Shown here one piece after another: positions 1 through 11,502 of a stretch of DNA of 42,864 nucleotides. This stretch comes from Penium margaritaceum (taxonomy: Eukaryota > Streptophyta > Zygnematophyceae > Desmidiales > Peniaceae). Position 1 is the stretch's first letter; each line of letters starts with the position of its first letter. The position numbers were made by a program, and so were the translations under genes. The notes under the pieces are model-generated. The model was not told where the DNA came from and did not search any database. It saw only the letters and a program-made list of their open reading frames with translations. Where the stretch lies: assembly GCA_023375785.1 (NCBI GenBank), contig SZWC01016243.1, positions 22,843-65,706 of the forward strand, in the 5' to 3' direction.

Positions 1-950
1 AAAGGCAGTAGAGAGTGGCTCAACCATCGGCGGCACAACACCAGTCGAGGGAAGGATGGAGAGAATAGCTGCGGAGAGTAATGGAAGATCGAGTCCAACA
101 AAAGGAGCTCCCTCCAATGAAGACAAGAAAGAGGAAGAAAATGATTCTGGCACTGGTCCAGAGCAATGGGTCACCTCTGACAATAAGTGGTCACTGAGAT
201 ACTGCATCATCATGCATTGTAGACCCTGGAGCAAGGTGTACAGGATTGCCAGAGCTCCAATGAGGGGTGCAGCTGAATCATCTAGGGTTCCCTCCTGCAG
301 ACTGGGATGAGAGGCACGGGGTTGGAAGGTGGGTGGTTGCCATTCACTAGGGCACTGAAGAAACTGGAGCCAACCGTGGCGTCTATGTCCACATAAGTGG
401 CAGGAAAATCCATGTAACGGTGGTCCTTGGTGTCCAAAAGTGCTTCTTCCCGACGACTGGGGTGATTCTCCAGAAATTTCCCGAAGAGGTGGACCCAAAT
501 GCCACATGACCATGCCTGGAGTACGCTGGTGATAAGGGTGAGTATGTACATTGTTATCTCAAGTAGGTGTAAGAGATGTCCAAGGAGGAGACAGGCCAGG
601 CTGTGCCGTCACTATGCCACCAGGAAGATGATGTGGATAGGCTTGAAGAGCGATGTATCCATGCTACAGAGAAGCTCAGCATAGATGAGGTTTTCCAAAA
701 CAACCATCAGAGGGTGGAACAAGCTGTTGTGTCAATGTGGCCCAAGGATGAGGGCCGTGGGAGGTGCGGAGAACGTCCTCTCCAGGAAATGGAGGAACCA
801 ACCACAGAAGGGGCTGGACACCAAAACCAGGAGGTGCCGGTGCTGGTGGCAATATCACCATGCTCAGGAGACAGGTCCCCTGAGCACTCAGGTGCTATCT
901 GTTGTGTTTTCTTGGTGACCGGATCAGTTCACTAAGGAACTTCTCCTTGG
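1..950. other. Unassigned left-edge region
   Basis: No gene, LTR or known domain is recognised here. The longest plausible reading frame is 576-935 on the plus strand (119 codons, beginning MSKEETGQAV), which is charged and low in repeats, unlike the CAG and CTG shadow frames elsewhere. A donor-like GGTGAGTA lies near 535-545. This could be fragments of a host gene or the distal interior of element F. The sequence alone does not decide. Confidence 0.3.
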
Positions 951-2384
951 ATTCCTGTGACCACCAATGCTTGCATGGGTGTTGAAAACACCCACATGAA
1001 AAGCTTGCATGATAAATGCATGTAACCGCCGGCAGAGTTGACACAAGGTGTTAACGGTGGCTGACATCAGCGATTGGCGGGAGTGATACATGTAGCTTAT
1101 GCGTTGCTGCTGCTGCTGTTGTTGTTGCTGCTCTTGACTTTACGACTACTACTTCTCTACTTCTCTCCTCAACAGCCCGTCATGCTGGAGCATCCATGTT
1201 GTAACAGCGCCTAATGGCCTCCTCGAGCTCGGCCATGAGACTCTGCACGTGCACCTCCGCTCGAGCCACCATCGTCTATTGCTCATCGACCGCGGAGCGT
1301 AGGCGCTCAGGTATAAGAATTGTAGCTCAAAAGTGTGTAGCAGTGTCATCGGCCGGAACCGCCATGGTGGCAGCGACACTGGTCAAGGCAGCCATGAGCC
1401 AGAGGTCTGTACTTCGCTCTGCATCCTCCATGGCAGCCACACCTATAGGGGTGACTGGTCCAAGCTCATCTAATACTGTTGACAAGTCGCACATGCGGAC
1501 GTCTGCTGTCACCGATGGGCCATCTCGTGCTCGTGCTGTGGCTACTGCAAATACGGCAGCACACTAGGCCTCTACGTCTGCCTCCGACCCTGCTTCTGAC
1601 CACTCCGCATCGAACGACTGGTCCTCATAGAGGAGTTCCGCCTCGTCCTGGCAGTCAATCATTTGCTCCTGCTGCCAAGCACTATGTGCCAGAACCACCT
1701 CGGCGTCCGTTGTGGGCCGAGCATTAGCATCTACATCACCTGCTCCTCCTACTATTGCTCCTGGCCCCATGGCAGCTGTCTCCACACCAGCTAATGCGGG
1801 AGCATGCACATTGTAAGGCGCAGCTCCTCCATTGGCTGCCGTCACGTCATCCGCCAAGGCATCATCTCCATACCCGATTCTGACTCAATATTGGACCAAT
1901 CCTCCTCTTACAAAGAGTCTCCATTAGGGCGGACGCCTCCCCCCACTGAACTCTCTGCTAACTGAGCCTCTTGTGTAGCGTCATGCACCTCAAGAATCTT
2001 GTGCTCTAGAGCAGTCGCCTCACCAATGTCGAGCTCCACCGCGGTAGTCAGCGGACAAACCATTCCCCCCATGACTGACACCTCAGGAGGAGCCGTGGGG
2101 ATGAGGGGGTCTTGTCACCTGCGACTCCTCTCACAGCCGCATCTGGTGGTGCTCCTTTTGCACGACGTGCAAGACAAGTAGCTCACTGTCGCACACGACG
2201 ACTGCAAGTACAAGCGGTACAGGCAGGGGTTGAGGGTTTCCGTCCATATGATACCGACAGCCTCCAAAATAGAGTGGAGTGCAACGAATGTGGACAAGAG
2301 ATCTGGCATATGAGCATCGTCAGAGCAAAGGATGCAAGATCAGGAGGGGGATGGAGATGAAGTGGGAGGGACATGAGCGACAGG

Positions 2385-2560
2385 GTGGCAGCTCGGGTGG
2401 AAGTCACGTGGTCAAGTGACTTCCACGTGACTTCCACTCGAACTCGCGTGGAAGTCACGGAGACATGGTCAAGTGACTTCCCCTTCACGTCCGCGTGACC
2501 GCGTCGCATCACGCAGACGTAACGGGGTGGCAGCTCGCGTAGAAGTCACGTGGAAGTCAC
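2385..2560. repeat. Palindromic GTGGAAGTCAC array
   Basis: GGAAGTCAC and its inverse GTGACTTCC recur in both orientations. A perfect 9-bp stem is formed by 2399-2407 and 2416-2424 around an 8-base loop. Further arms lie near 2449-2459, 2470-2481 and 2542-2560. The motif GGTGGCAGCTCG precedes two of the arms (about 2385 and 2525), a direct repeat of about 140 bp. It lies inside putative element F. Confidence 0.6.
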
Positions 2561-3451
2561 TAGACCATGCGCTTGAGGTTCCAGATCTCCATGTGTAGGG
2601 CGGCCATATCTCCATGTAGAAGCGTCGTGGCGTCACCCGGTGATGTATCCACCAAAGGAGGAGGTGGGGAGGATCATACCCGAGGGGGATGCCACCCAGG
2701 AGGGCAGTATCGGCGCTAGCGCCAACCATGCTGCATATCTTGACAATAGTAGTACAAAAACCCTGAAGACAAGTGGGGCGCATGCCACGGCTGCATCGAC
2801 CACTTTGCCTATGGCGGCTGCCACGGCTGAGGCTCAGGCGCAGACCACGACGAAGGTAACGCCTGCGGCCACACCGTGTAGCTCATGTCAAGAGCTTAGT
2901 GTGGGTGATAGTCCTACACACTCGATCCCGTTGGCGCAAAGCACCATGTAGAGGGGTACTAATGCAGCAACGTCTCTGCGATGCCGTCAATCATGGCCAC
3001 AACATCAGCCGTAATGTTGCACAACCGCCACACAGTGGCGATGGTGCAACTATCGCAATGTGCGACCTCAAGTCGCCTTCAGTGCCGGTGATGTTGTACT
3101 GGGTGCCATCATCAGCGGACAGTTGTGGCTCAAGCCACCTTCGTTGTTGGTGATACTGCTGCAACTCTCGCGACGGCCAGTGCTATAGCGGCTCTCATCC
3201 TCATCAGACGGTGGCGGCCTCAAGCCACACTAAAAGGTAAAATCATTAAAAAGCAAAATAAACTCACTTCTTCAAAGCAAAGGGAGTAGGAGGCACCCCC
3301 ACTTATTTTATCTTTTTTTTTTGGTTCATTGAACACTCACCGCGCGTGGGGTACCCCTTCTCGGTTTCTTTCTCCAATACACCACTCGAGGACCACCCTG
3401 TCCTCCTTTTTTTCTTTTTTTCTTCGCTGACCCCCTCGAGCAAGCTTGTCG

Positions 3452-3476
3452 AGCGAGCTCACTCAAGGAGCTCGCT
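3452..3476. repeat. Perfect hairpin in element F
   Basis: AGCGAGCTC (3452-3460) pairs with GAGCTCGCT (3468-3476) around a 7-base loop. Related CTCGAG/GAGCTC arms continue to about 3520. The block lies between the CAG-type leader and the interior of F, the same relative position as the hairpin block of element E. Confidence 0.6.
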
Positions 3477-3579
3477 TTTCAAGCAAGATCACTCGGCAAG
3501 CTCGCCGACTGGTGAGCTCCTTGACGTCCCCCCCCAACTATCAGGGATGAGCCGTTGCAATAAGACGTTGGACAGCAGC

Positions 3580-4155
3580 TTCCTGCTACTTCAACGGCGA
3601 CGGGGCCAACGGCAGCTCCTCCAGCCACTGCTACCCGTGCTCCTGCGCATGCTACTACTACCACTCCTGCTATGCACACGGCAAAGCATTGTTCCAGCTG
3701 CTGTTGTGGCTATTACTCCCCGTCGCTACTATAGCTCCTTTCTCCCACTCTTACTATTGTGCTTGCTGCCTACCGCTGCTGCTGTTGTAGCTGCCCGCTG
3801 CCGTTGCGGCTGCTACTACAAGCTCCTACCGCCACTACACGCTGCCACTGCTCGCAGCCGCTGTCGCAAGTTACTCCCCCTTTCTTTTTTTGTACACGCC
3901 GGTAGCCCGAGAAGGCCGCTACTGTCACCCAATGCTCCTACTGTTGCTTGGCGTAGCAATTGTCCGTAGTCGCTCCTACTGGAGGTGCTTCCTACCGCCA
4001 CTGCTACTACGGCTGTTGTTGCTTGCAGCTGACACCACAATCTCCACTGCCTCCACCGCTCCACTACAACGTAGTCATGGCTGGCTCCTCCAGGATCTGC
4101 TGTTGCTGCTGGTGCTGTGTCTCTGCTGCATAGCGCAAAGAGCAATGGCTCGTTT
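3580..4155 (-). repeat. CAG-rich leader of element F
   Basis: The plus strand is dominated by CTG, CTA and GCT triplets, so the element's sense (minus) strand reads CAG, TAG and AGC triplets. Long open frames here are composition artefacts. It sits immediately inside the PBS at 4156-4167, where the 5' untranslated leader belongs. The same kind of leader occurs in A, B, D and E. Confidence 0.65.
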
Positions 4156-4167
4156 GCTATGATACCA
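4156..4167 (-). other. Primer binding site of element F
   Basis: The minus strand reads TGGTATCATAGC. It differs at one base from the TGGTATCAGAGC initiator-Met tRNA site typical of plant copia elements, and it directly abuts the LTR that begins at 4168. Confidence 0.75.
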
Positions 4168-5016
<849 letters not shown>

Positions 5017-5110
5017 ACTACACATTACACACCAGAATTTGATAAAGGCTCAATCAACCAGTGTAAGGTCTCCCATGGTACCAGTACAAAGAACTGTGTA
5101 CCCGGGTCTC
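5017..5110. other. Short flank between F and A
   Basis: 94 bp of unique-looking DNA with no gene. It carries the left GTCTC target copy of element A (5106-5110). Confidence 0.6.
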
Positions 5111-5748
5111 TCTTGTGATTTGTAACGTTCCTGTCAACCTATGCAGTTTACTGTGACCACTCAGTTGTGTCCATGCCCATGCAAATCCCTGATGCAGACC
5201 CAGGTGGTGCCGGTGCATTGTCTAGTGGTAAACAACCAACTTGGAGCTGACCGACGACCATCCCAAAGCTCTGGACGCTGCGAAGGACCTCCTACAGTTT
5301 TCATGTAGCACATAGGATTTTACCAATGGACTTGTCGTGGACCCAATGTGCATGTTTTTCCATTGTGTTTCCACCGTTAGATGTCGGATACATGCATGTG
5401 ACCAGCATGTGGCTCGTGATTTTGCACGTCTAGGTTCAGAAACCGTAGCGTTCTGAAGTATCTATGCTCAGTTACGGCCAAAACAGTGGTTTTGGGCCAG
5501 TTTTAGGACTTCCCTTGTGCTGCCGCTTGCGACACCCGCCGTGTGCCACGGCAGGTACGTATGCCATAGACCTCTCATTTGTCATTTCTCTCTGCAAATG
5601 CTCTTGAAGCATTCTGAGACTTTGCCTAGTGTCTCCTAGCCAGACCCTTGCCGTTGTGTGTACGCCTTGTGACTGTCATCACCGTCCGCCCAAGCAGTGA
5701 TGCCTAGTCACCGGCCGTGTCGCCGGGAAGCTTCCACACATCTTCTCA
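5111..5748 (+). repeat. 5' LTR of element A
   Basis: It aligns along its whole length with 11503-12144 and with the LTRs at 18520 and 30956. It begins TCTTGTGATTTG, where the family consensus is TGTTGTGATTTG, and ends CTTCTCA directly before the PBS. Confidence 0.92.
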
Positions 5749-5760
5749 TGGCATCAGAGC
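5749..5760 (+). other. Primer binding site of element A
   Basis: TGGCATCAGAGC abuts the LTR end. It differs at one base from the standard initiator-Met tRNA complement TGGTATCAGAGC. Confidence 0.85.
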
Positions 5761-5899
5761 GATGAGACAGTTCTCACAGAGGTGTGTAGCAGAGACGCAG
5801 CAGGGCAACAGCCATGAGCATCACCACAGCAACCAATCCAAATGGACCTGTCAACGTCACCCAAGTGCCATTGACGTCGTCCACCTTCAGCACGTGAGA

Positions 5900-6320
5900 G
5901 TATATCAGCACCAGCTGCTAGCTGCAGAAGGCAACAGCGAAAACAGGTGGCATCCATTCGCAGCAGTTGGCATTGGCACTGGCAGTGGCGGCAGCAAGCT
6001 GCATCTGCAGCAGGTGGCAGCGCGCAGCAGTAGTAGCAGTGCGCGAAAGCAGCGGTGCGCAACAGTTGTAGTGCGCAACAGGAGCAGCGTTGCACATTGG
6101 CAAAAGGCAGCAGCTCCAGCAAGCAGCAGCAGCAGCAACAGCAGCTGTAGCAAGGAGTAGCATGCAGCAGCAACAGCATTGAGCTGTAGTAGCAATACCT
6201 AGGTACAGCCGCAGTAGCGCGATAGTGGCAGCAAGTAGCAACATCGGCAGCGCGTAGCTAGAGCAACGCACAGCTGCGCCATTGCGTAGCAACAGCGCGC
6301 ATGTGCTGCCACACCTGCGC
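5900..6320 (+). repeat. CAG-rich leader of element A
   Basis: An irregular run of CAG, TAG, CAA and GTGCGCA blocks between PBS and gag. It gives long spurious frames on both strands (L/C-rich on minus, Q/S-rich on plus). It matches the leader of BC in texture and position. Confidence 0.7.
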
Positions 6321-6489
6321 AAGCAGATGCATGGTTTCTTCTGCAAGAAGAAACACAACAGCGGCAGCAGCCAAGCGGAAGCTGCTACGGAGCTTCCGTG
6401 CAGCTTTCGCGTGGTTGTCACGGAGCAGCCGCCCAGCAGCCACGAGGGATGTCAAAAAACAACCAAAAAGAGAAGAAACAAAGGGGGGG

Positions 6490-6570
6490 ACTTAACGTCA
6501 GCATTATCCTTGCTGGCATCAATAGGTCCTTAGTGACGTCAGCAAATCCATGCTAACGTCAGCACCTGCC
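6490..6570 (+). promoter_or_regulatory. TGACGTCA-like cluster upstream of gag, element A
   Basis: TAACGTCAGCA, TGACGTCAGCA and TAACGTCAGCA lie at about 6493, 6533 and 6554, in steps of about 20 or 40 bp, with a decayed unit near 6513. TGACGTCA is the core bound by plant TGA/bZIP factors. The function is inferred; the repeated spacing is visible. Confidence 0.5.
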
Positions 6571-6685
6571 TTAGTCAAATTTTAGGTCGAAACGTCAAGA
6601 ATTGCCCGCGTTGCAACTCTCTGAGAACCTTTGACGCTTCCAAAATCCGGCCTGTTTGACGTCCCGATCCATACTAAGTGCCGAC

Positions 6686-7608
6686 ATGGCTCCGGCCAGT
6701 GAAATGGACAAAGGACCACCGGATCCGTCCTCCTCCTACTCAGGGGCCATGAGTCCATGCTCGCACGCCATTGCGGACCTGCGTAGTCAACAGGGTGAGA
6801 TACGTTGTCAATAGTAGCAGCAAATTGACGTCATCCGTGCGCTTACTGATCTTATTCGTGGTCAGACCACGGCACTACAACAGACATCAGGGGGAGTCGG
6901 TGGTGCCATACCTTCTCCACAGCAGTCAACATCTATGCCGAGGAGAGTAGTAGGACCGGAACCACCACTTTTGAATCCTTTGGATGAGGACCCTGGCATG
7001 CCTGATATGGAGGATGACACCCATGAGAGGGAGATTCGCATATATGGAGGATCACCAGCTAAGCCTGTAGTCAAGTACTCGCGGGACGCCATGCGCATCT
7101 ACACGCGCCTTGGGAATTCAGAAAATACACAGCTTTGTGTGCTTCGCATGCTCATGATCGGAGTCCGTCTTGAGCACGCAGACATCTTTTTGGGGTACAA
7201 CAATGCCCTGCTTGAGCCCTTCTCCACTTCCCTTCAGCTTTTGCCGTGGGCGCATCAGCTCTTCCTCCAGGTGACTTCCACACACGAGGCAACCGTGGCC
7301 CACCAAGAGAGTTCTCTTGCTGCAGCGGTCATCGCAGCGTCACCGACGTCCCTCTTGTAGACCACTTCTTCATCCTATGGCACACCCTCCTATTTCCTTT
7401 CCACCCCAGCTATCCCGACATAGATGTAGGGTGTTGCAGCCGTGGCACAGGGGAAGAAGGGTAGGAAGAAGCATGATTCAAGCTAGTAAAAGTCACAACA
7501 GCAGCAAAGTCCTCGGGCGGTAGCAGCGGACGTACTATTCCCTGCTGCAAATTTGGAGGCGCTCATCGCTACACCGAGTACCAGCACCCGCTTGATTGGG
7601 CTTGGATC
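6686..7608 (+). pseudogene. gag: gag of element A, deleted and interrupted
   Basis: Gag forms the virus-like particle that packages the RNA. ATG at 6686 opens a frame (MAPASEMDKG...) that runs to 7360 except for two adjacent TAG codons near 6812. The region after 7090 aligns with B and C Gag (IYTRLG, then LEPF..LQLLPWAHQLFLQV). Relative to B, about 0.5 kb is missing in the centre, between the HEREI segment and the YSRDAMRIYTR segment. The stop at 7358 lies where C has CAG. Beyond it a Lys-rich tail and a zinc knuckle follow, but the knuckle is degraded (CCKFGGAHRYTEY lacks the last Cys). It is non-functional. Confidence 0.82.
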
Positions 7609-8880
7609 ACTTGCTTTCTTTAGGCTGCACACACGTAGCGGCTTTGTATAATGCCTGACCTTGAGCTCCTATACTCCTCAGCAGAACGGTGTCTTTGAGT
7701 GCAGAAACCACACCATGGAGGATGCGGTTTGTGCTATGCGGTCTAAGTGTGGTCTCCCAGAGTCCTTTGCCTTCGAAGGATTCACATGTAAGACGTGGGT
7801 CTAGAACCGCCTCCCGCACGGCCCCCTTCCAAACCACCTTACACCGTACGAGCTTTGGTTTGGCCACCGTGATGACCTGCATCTCGCTCGTGTCTAAGGA
7901 ATCATGGCTTCTATATGGTACACCAAGGACCAACAGGGTTCCAAGGTCTTGCCGCGGGATCGCTTTTGTGCCTTCGTAGGCATGTCCCCGTGGTCAAAGG
8001 CATGGCATTTTTTGGACCCCCCTCGTCGTCGCATCATTTAGTCCCGTAACGCACTTTTCTATGAGTCCCTCACCTAGCGTGATCAGACCTCGATCGCGTT
8101 GATGTCCTTCATGTACGTTCCTACGTATGAGGCTTCTCGACAGATGGGGGAGTCTCAGCCTGCGAGCACCTCTTGTCCAGCTAATGTGTCCATTTGAGCC
8201 CCCTCCACTTCTTGGTCTCCACCTCTTGATGATCAAGCAATCCTTGCTGTCGGCTCACAGACCTCTCCAGTACAGTCGGATTTTACCCTTGTTTCCTCTC
8301 ACCCCACAGGCACCCATGATCCTGTACCTGTATCCGCCAGCACTCTGGCCTCTTTGCGTGGTCCTACCTCTCCTGCTCCTATTATCACACCCAGTCCCGT
8401 GTCTCCCACACATGCATCTCCTCGCACGGCATCACTTGCTCCTTTGCCTCAGCCCTCACCAGGTGTGGTTGTGCCTGTTACTACGCTTGAGCCCTTCAAT
8501 CCCAGGTTACTCACATGAGCCCGGCGGTCGTCTTCGACCATTGGACTCCGGAGTCCAGCAAGTGTCAGATCTCGTACCTAGGCGCTGCACTTGCAACATC
8601 AGGAGTGGTGATCCCAGCACAAAGGCCCTAAGCCTGAGTGTCCGCACTGAGCGTAAATAGGTACATCCAGCGTGCCCCGTAGGGCACCATCTTGTCACTT
8701 ACGGGTTTCATATCGCTTGTGATGCAGCATATGACCTTGTGGTCGTTGGACCTAGCACTAAGGCGTGTGCACTTTCCACTCAAAGCTCTCCCTCTATGGC
8801 GCCTAATCCGGGCACACTTAGGGAAGCTCTCTCATCACAGGATGCTAACACGCAGCATGCTACCTGTGAGGATGAGATTT
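7609..8880 (+). pseudogene. Integrase remnant and linker of element A
   Basis: Only the C-terminal part of the integrase survives. The protease and the HHCC and first two Asp motifs are gone. Two deletions are visible. After the zinc knuckle the sequence skips to a short piece equivalent to B 22162-22181 (CCTGACCTTGAGCTC), then joins the integrase segment equivalent to B about 22870 at a short GCTC overlap. The segment holding the catalytic Glu follows (NGVFECRNHTMED, where B has NGVSERWNRTMED). An in-frame TAG near 7801 replaces the Trp of VWNRLP. From 8100 to 8880 lies the Ser/Pro/Thr-rich copia linker, out of frame in places. Confidence 0.75.
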
Positions 8881-9792
8881 GTGCCATTTGAAAGCATGGA
8901 TTTTATGAGCTAGTCGATCTTGAACCTGGGAGGAAGGCTATTCAGGTCAAGTGGGGCTTTTGCAAGAGAGTAAAGCCAGATGACTCACTGGAATGCCACA
9001 AGGCTCGCTTGGTCGACAAAGGGTACCCTCATATCAAGGGCATCAATTCCATTCACACCTTTGCTCCTATCGACTGCATGACCTCAGCTCGCGCTATGTT
9101 TGGTGTGGTCGTTCAGCATGACTGGGAACTGTACCAGATGGATGTGAACAATACGTTCCTCCATGGCTCTGTGGATGAAGAGATTTACGTGGCTCAGCTA
9201 CCAGGCTTTGAGGACGTTGACAAGGTCTCGCGCTTAGACAAGTCCTTGTACGACATCAAGCAGTCTCCTTGGTGTGGGAACCAGGAGATCACTGGGACCC
9301 TGACTCGTGCGGGATATGTATAGAGCAAGGTAGATCCCCCTCTCTTTATCCGACGGTCGCCATAGCGGTTCACCGCCATCCTGGTCTATGTGGATGACCT
9401 TCTAATGGCGTCTCCTTCCATGGAGGCCGTGAAGGAGGCCAAGGTGGTCCTCCGGATTGCCTATAGGAAGAAGGGCCTTGGTCCTGCAGCGGTGTTTCTT
9501 GGCATGGAGATTGTTTGAGACCGTAGACATCAGACAATACTGTTGCATCAGGTCCGATGTGCACGCGTCGTGGGGGAGCGCTTCAGTGACCTCCTTGACG
9601 CAGTGCCCATGGCCTCCACGCCTCTCACAGCTGACTGGCAGGATGTCCTAAAGGTGGACAATCCCACACAGTTGGGGGAGACAATTAATGTGACCTTGTA
9701 CCTCTGTCTCATCGGATCTCTGATGAACCTTGCCACTACAATACGCCCCGACATCACCTTTACCATCAACCTCCTTGTACGGTTTCTGCATG
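8881..9792 (+). pseudogene. Reverse transcriptase of element A, N-terminal part
   Basis: Copia-type RT. The fingers/palm block (KARLV.KGY, FAPI, SARAMFG, QMDVNNTFLHG, EEIYVAQLPGFE) is readable at about 8990-9320. The YVDD catalytic motif is at 9387-9398. Stops break it: TAG at about 9320 replaces the Gln of YVQSK and further stops occur at about 9363 and 9517. The sequence is copia-like to about 9792 and then stops abruptly at foreign DNA. Confidence 0.82.
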
Positions 9793-10665
9793 TGAATGTT
9801 GTTGAGTGGATCTTTGGCACTTGAAACGTCTTGGCAGAACAGAATGCACAAGACACCGGTCACCAATTCTCCAGGTGACACAAGAAACAGATATGAGTCA
9901 AACGTTTTTAACTCTGCACACTGAATCCTGAAAGATCTCTTCCACACAGAAAGTGACTGAGGAGAATAATGTCTACAAACGTACCCTATGCTTAGATCTC
10001 TTCCATGGCGAGGTTATGTGACACTGTTGGCGCAACTGCAGCCGCGATAGCACTGTTGTTCCAACTGCGTGTCTGCAGGTTGCGCGGTGGCATTCTCTTT
10101 CAATTCAAGTGTGCCAGATGATGTGCTGGCAACTGTGCCGGCTGCCGTCTTTTCACGTCGCTGCATCGTACCATTGATCACCTGCTCCTTTATCCCATAG
10201 TCTCCAGTCTTTTCTTTGCACTTGGTCATTTACGTCAAATTCGTAGTTCGTCGATGTAGATTTGTCTAGGCATTGTGGGTCCTTCGATACTCCTTCACAA
10301 TTGATCACCAGATCGATTACTCTTTCACTGTCCGTCGTCTTATCCGCTTCATCCCTGCTCAGCTCTTGATCAAGGTGCCACCTCAGCATAACCATCCTGA
10401 TGGAACCTGTATCAGCTTTGGAAGCCACTCGTTGTTATTATGGAAAGCCCCGCATCATACAAGTGCTCTATCCACTCAATGGTTATCACAATACAGGTAC
10501 ACATGGGCGGTGGAGACATGGGACTACCCTCTCTACTTGCAAAAGACAGATTTAGGCTCAGAGCAGTGTAGGTAGTGGAGAGTCAGGGGAGGGTATGCTA
10601 CTCTTCCCGGGCCCTCTAGGGTTTTGCCAATTAGAACATACATTCCCTTTTTCCCATTTGTAACA
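9793..10665. other. Foreign insert within element A pol
   Basis: About 0.87 kb with no match to B, C or D, and visibly more AT-rich than the flanking pol. It starts at GTGAAT after the RT segment and ends with a pyrimidine-rich stretch and AACAG, resembling intron borders. On the minus strand two overlapping frames (10153-10428 and 10014-10229) encode K/E/D-rich peptides with ordinary protein composition. No family is recognised. Candidates are a captured host gene fragment, a degraded small transposon, or host DNA trapped by recombination between two elements. Confidence 0.55.
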
Positions 10666-11395
10666 GCATGCCCTAAAGGTGGACGATCCCACACAGACGC
10701 CGAAGATAGTGGATGTGACCTTGTACCTCCGTCTCATCGGATCTCTCATGTGCCTGGCCACTACAATACGCCCCGCCATTACCTTCGCCGTCAACCTCCT
10801 CGTACAGTTTTTGTAGGCTCCACGCGCTTGAGCCCTTCATGCGGTTGTGCAAGTGGTGCACTACGTGGTCTCCACACCGTACATCGGAATCTGCTTCCAC
10901 CGGCAGTGTTTGGTGGTTCTTGACTGCTACACCGACATCGACTGGGCCTGGAGTCCAGATGGACGCAGTCGCACAAGATACATGTTTCTACTTGGTGGTA
11001 CCGCTGTGTACTGGCGTGGCGAGAAGCAGGGTTGCATTGCACATAGCTCGTTGGAAGCAGAGGATGTTGCTCTCGGTGCAGGAGTTGCTGAGGTAGTATG
11101 GCTGCAACGCCTATTCCTTGAGCTGGGTCAGTCAGTACCCACCATTGTGCTTCGTTGTGATAACGAGAGTGCCCTTTCCATTGCAGAGAACTCCGGTGTC
11201 TTTCACGCTTGCACAAAGTGAGTTACAAGTGAGCATCACTTTGTGCGTGATTTGGTGGAGCGACACGTGATCACCGTTGTATAGGTTGGCACTGACATGC
11301 AGCGTGCTAACTTCTTCACGAAGGCACTAGCACGTGGGAAGTTTCTGTTGGCCATTGGTTCTATAGGGCTTCGCCCCTTCCCTCAGAGTGGTTGA
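10666..11395 (+). pseudogene. RT end and RNase H of element A
   Basis: The first 150 bases repeat, with divergence, the pol segment at 9646-9792 (ALKVDDPTQ..., VDVTLYLRLIGSL), so that part of pol occurs twice. RNase H follows. The frame at 10847-11221 contains a DIDWAWSPDGRSRT segment corresponding to the usual SDWAGS-PDGRRST, then LEAEDVALG for SEAEYVAL, and LRCDNESALSIAEN. An in-frame TGA near 11221 and TAG near 11282 (Trp position) break it. The natural pol stop TGA is at 11393. Confidence 0.82.
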
Positions 11396-11494
11396 GTGTG
11401 GGATGTGTCTGTGTCTGTATCACAACTGTTTCTACACTCATCATTGTACTCGTTTCTATGCTGCACATGTATGGACATGCGGACCATCAGGTCA

Positions 11495-11502
11495 TGGGGG
11501 AG
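11495..11502 (+). other. Polypurine tract of element A
   Basis: The purine run of CATGGGGGAG abuts the 3' LTR. The identical tract precedes the LTRs of BC and D. Confidence 0.85.

Larger units (their letters stand above)
951..3540 (-). mobile_element. Internal region of non-autonomous element F, partial
   Basis: This stretch lies inward of the leader and PBS of minus-strand element F, so I read it as F interior. The left limit is a guess, because no 3' LTR is visible before the window edge. Short minus-strand frames occur at 1327-1512, 1564-1857 and 2633-2824. None shows Gag, zinc-knuckle, protease, integrase or RT motifs. The 1564-1857 frame is acidic near its C-terminus and alanine/glycine rich, and I do not recognise it. 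The organisation (leader, structured GC-rich block, long coding-poor interior) resembles element E, which is why I infer a non-autonomous element. Confidence 0.45.
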
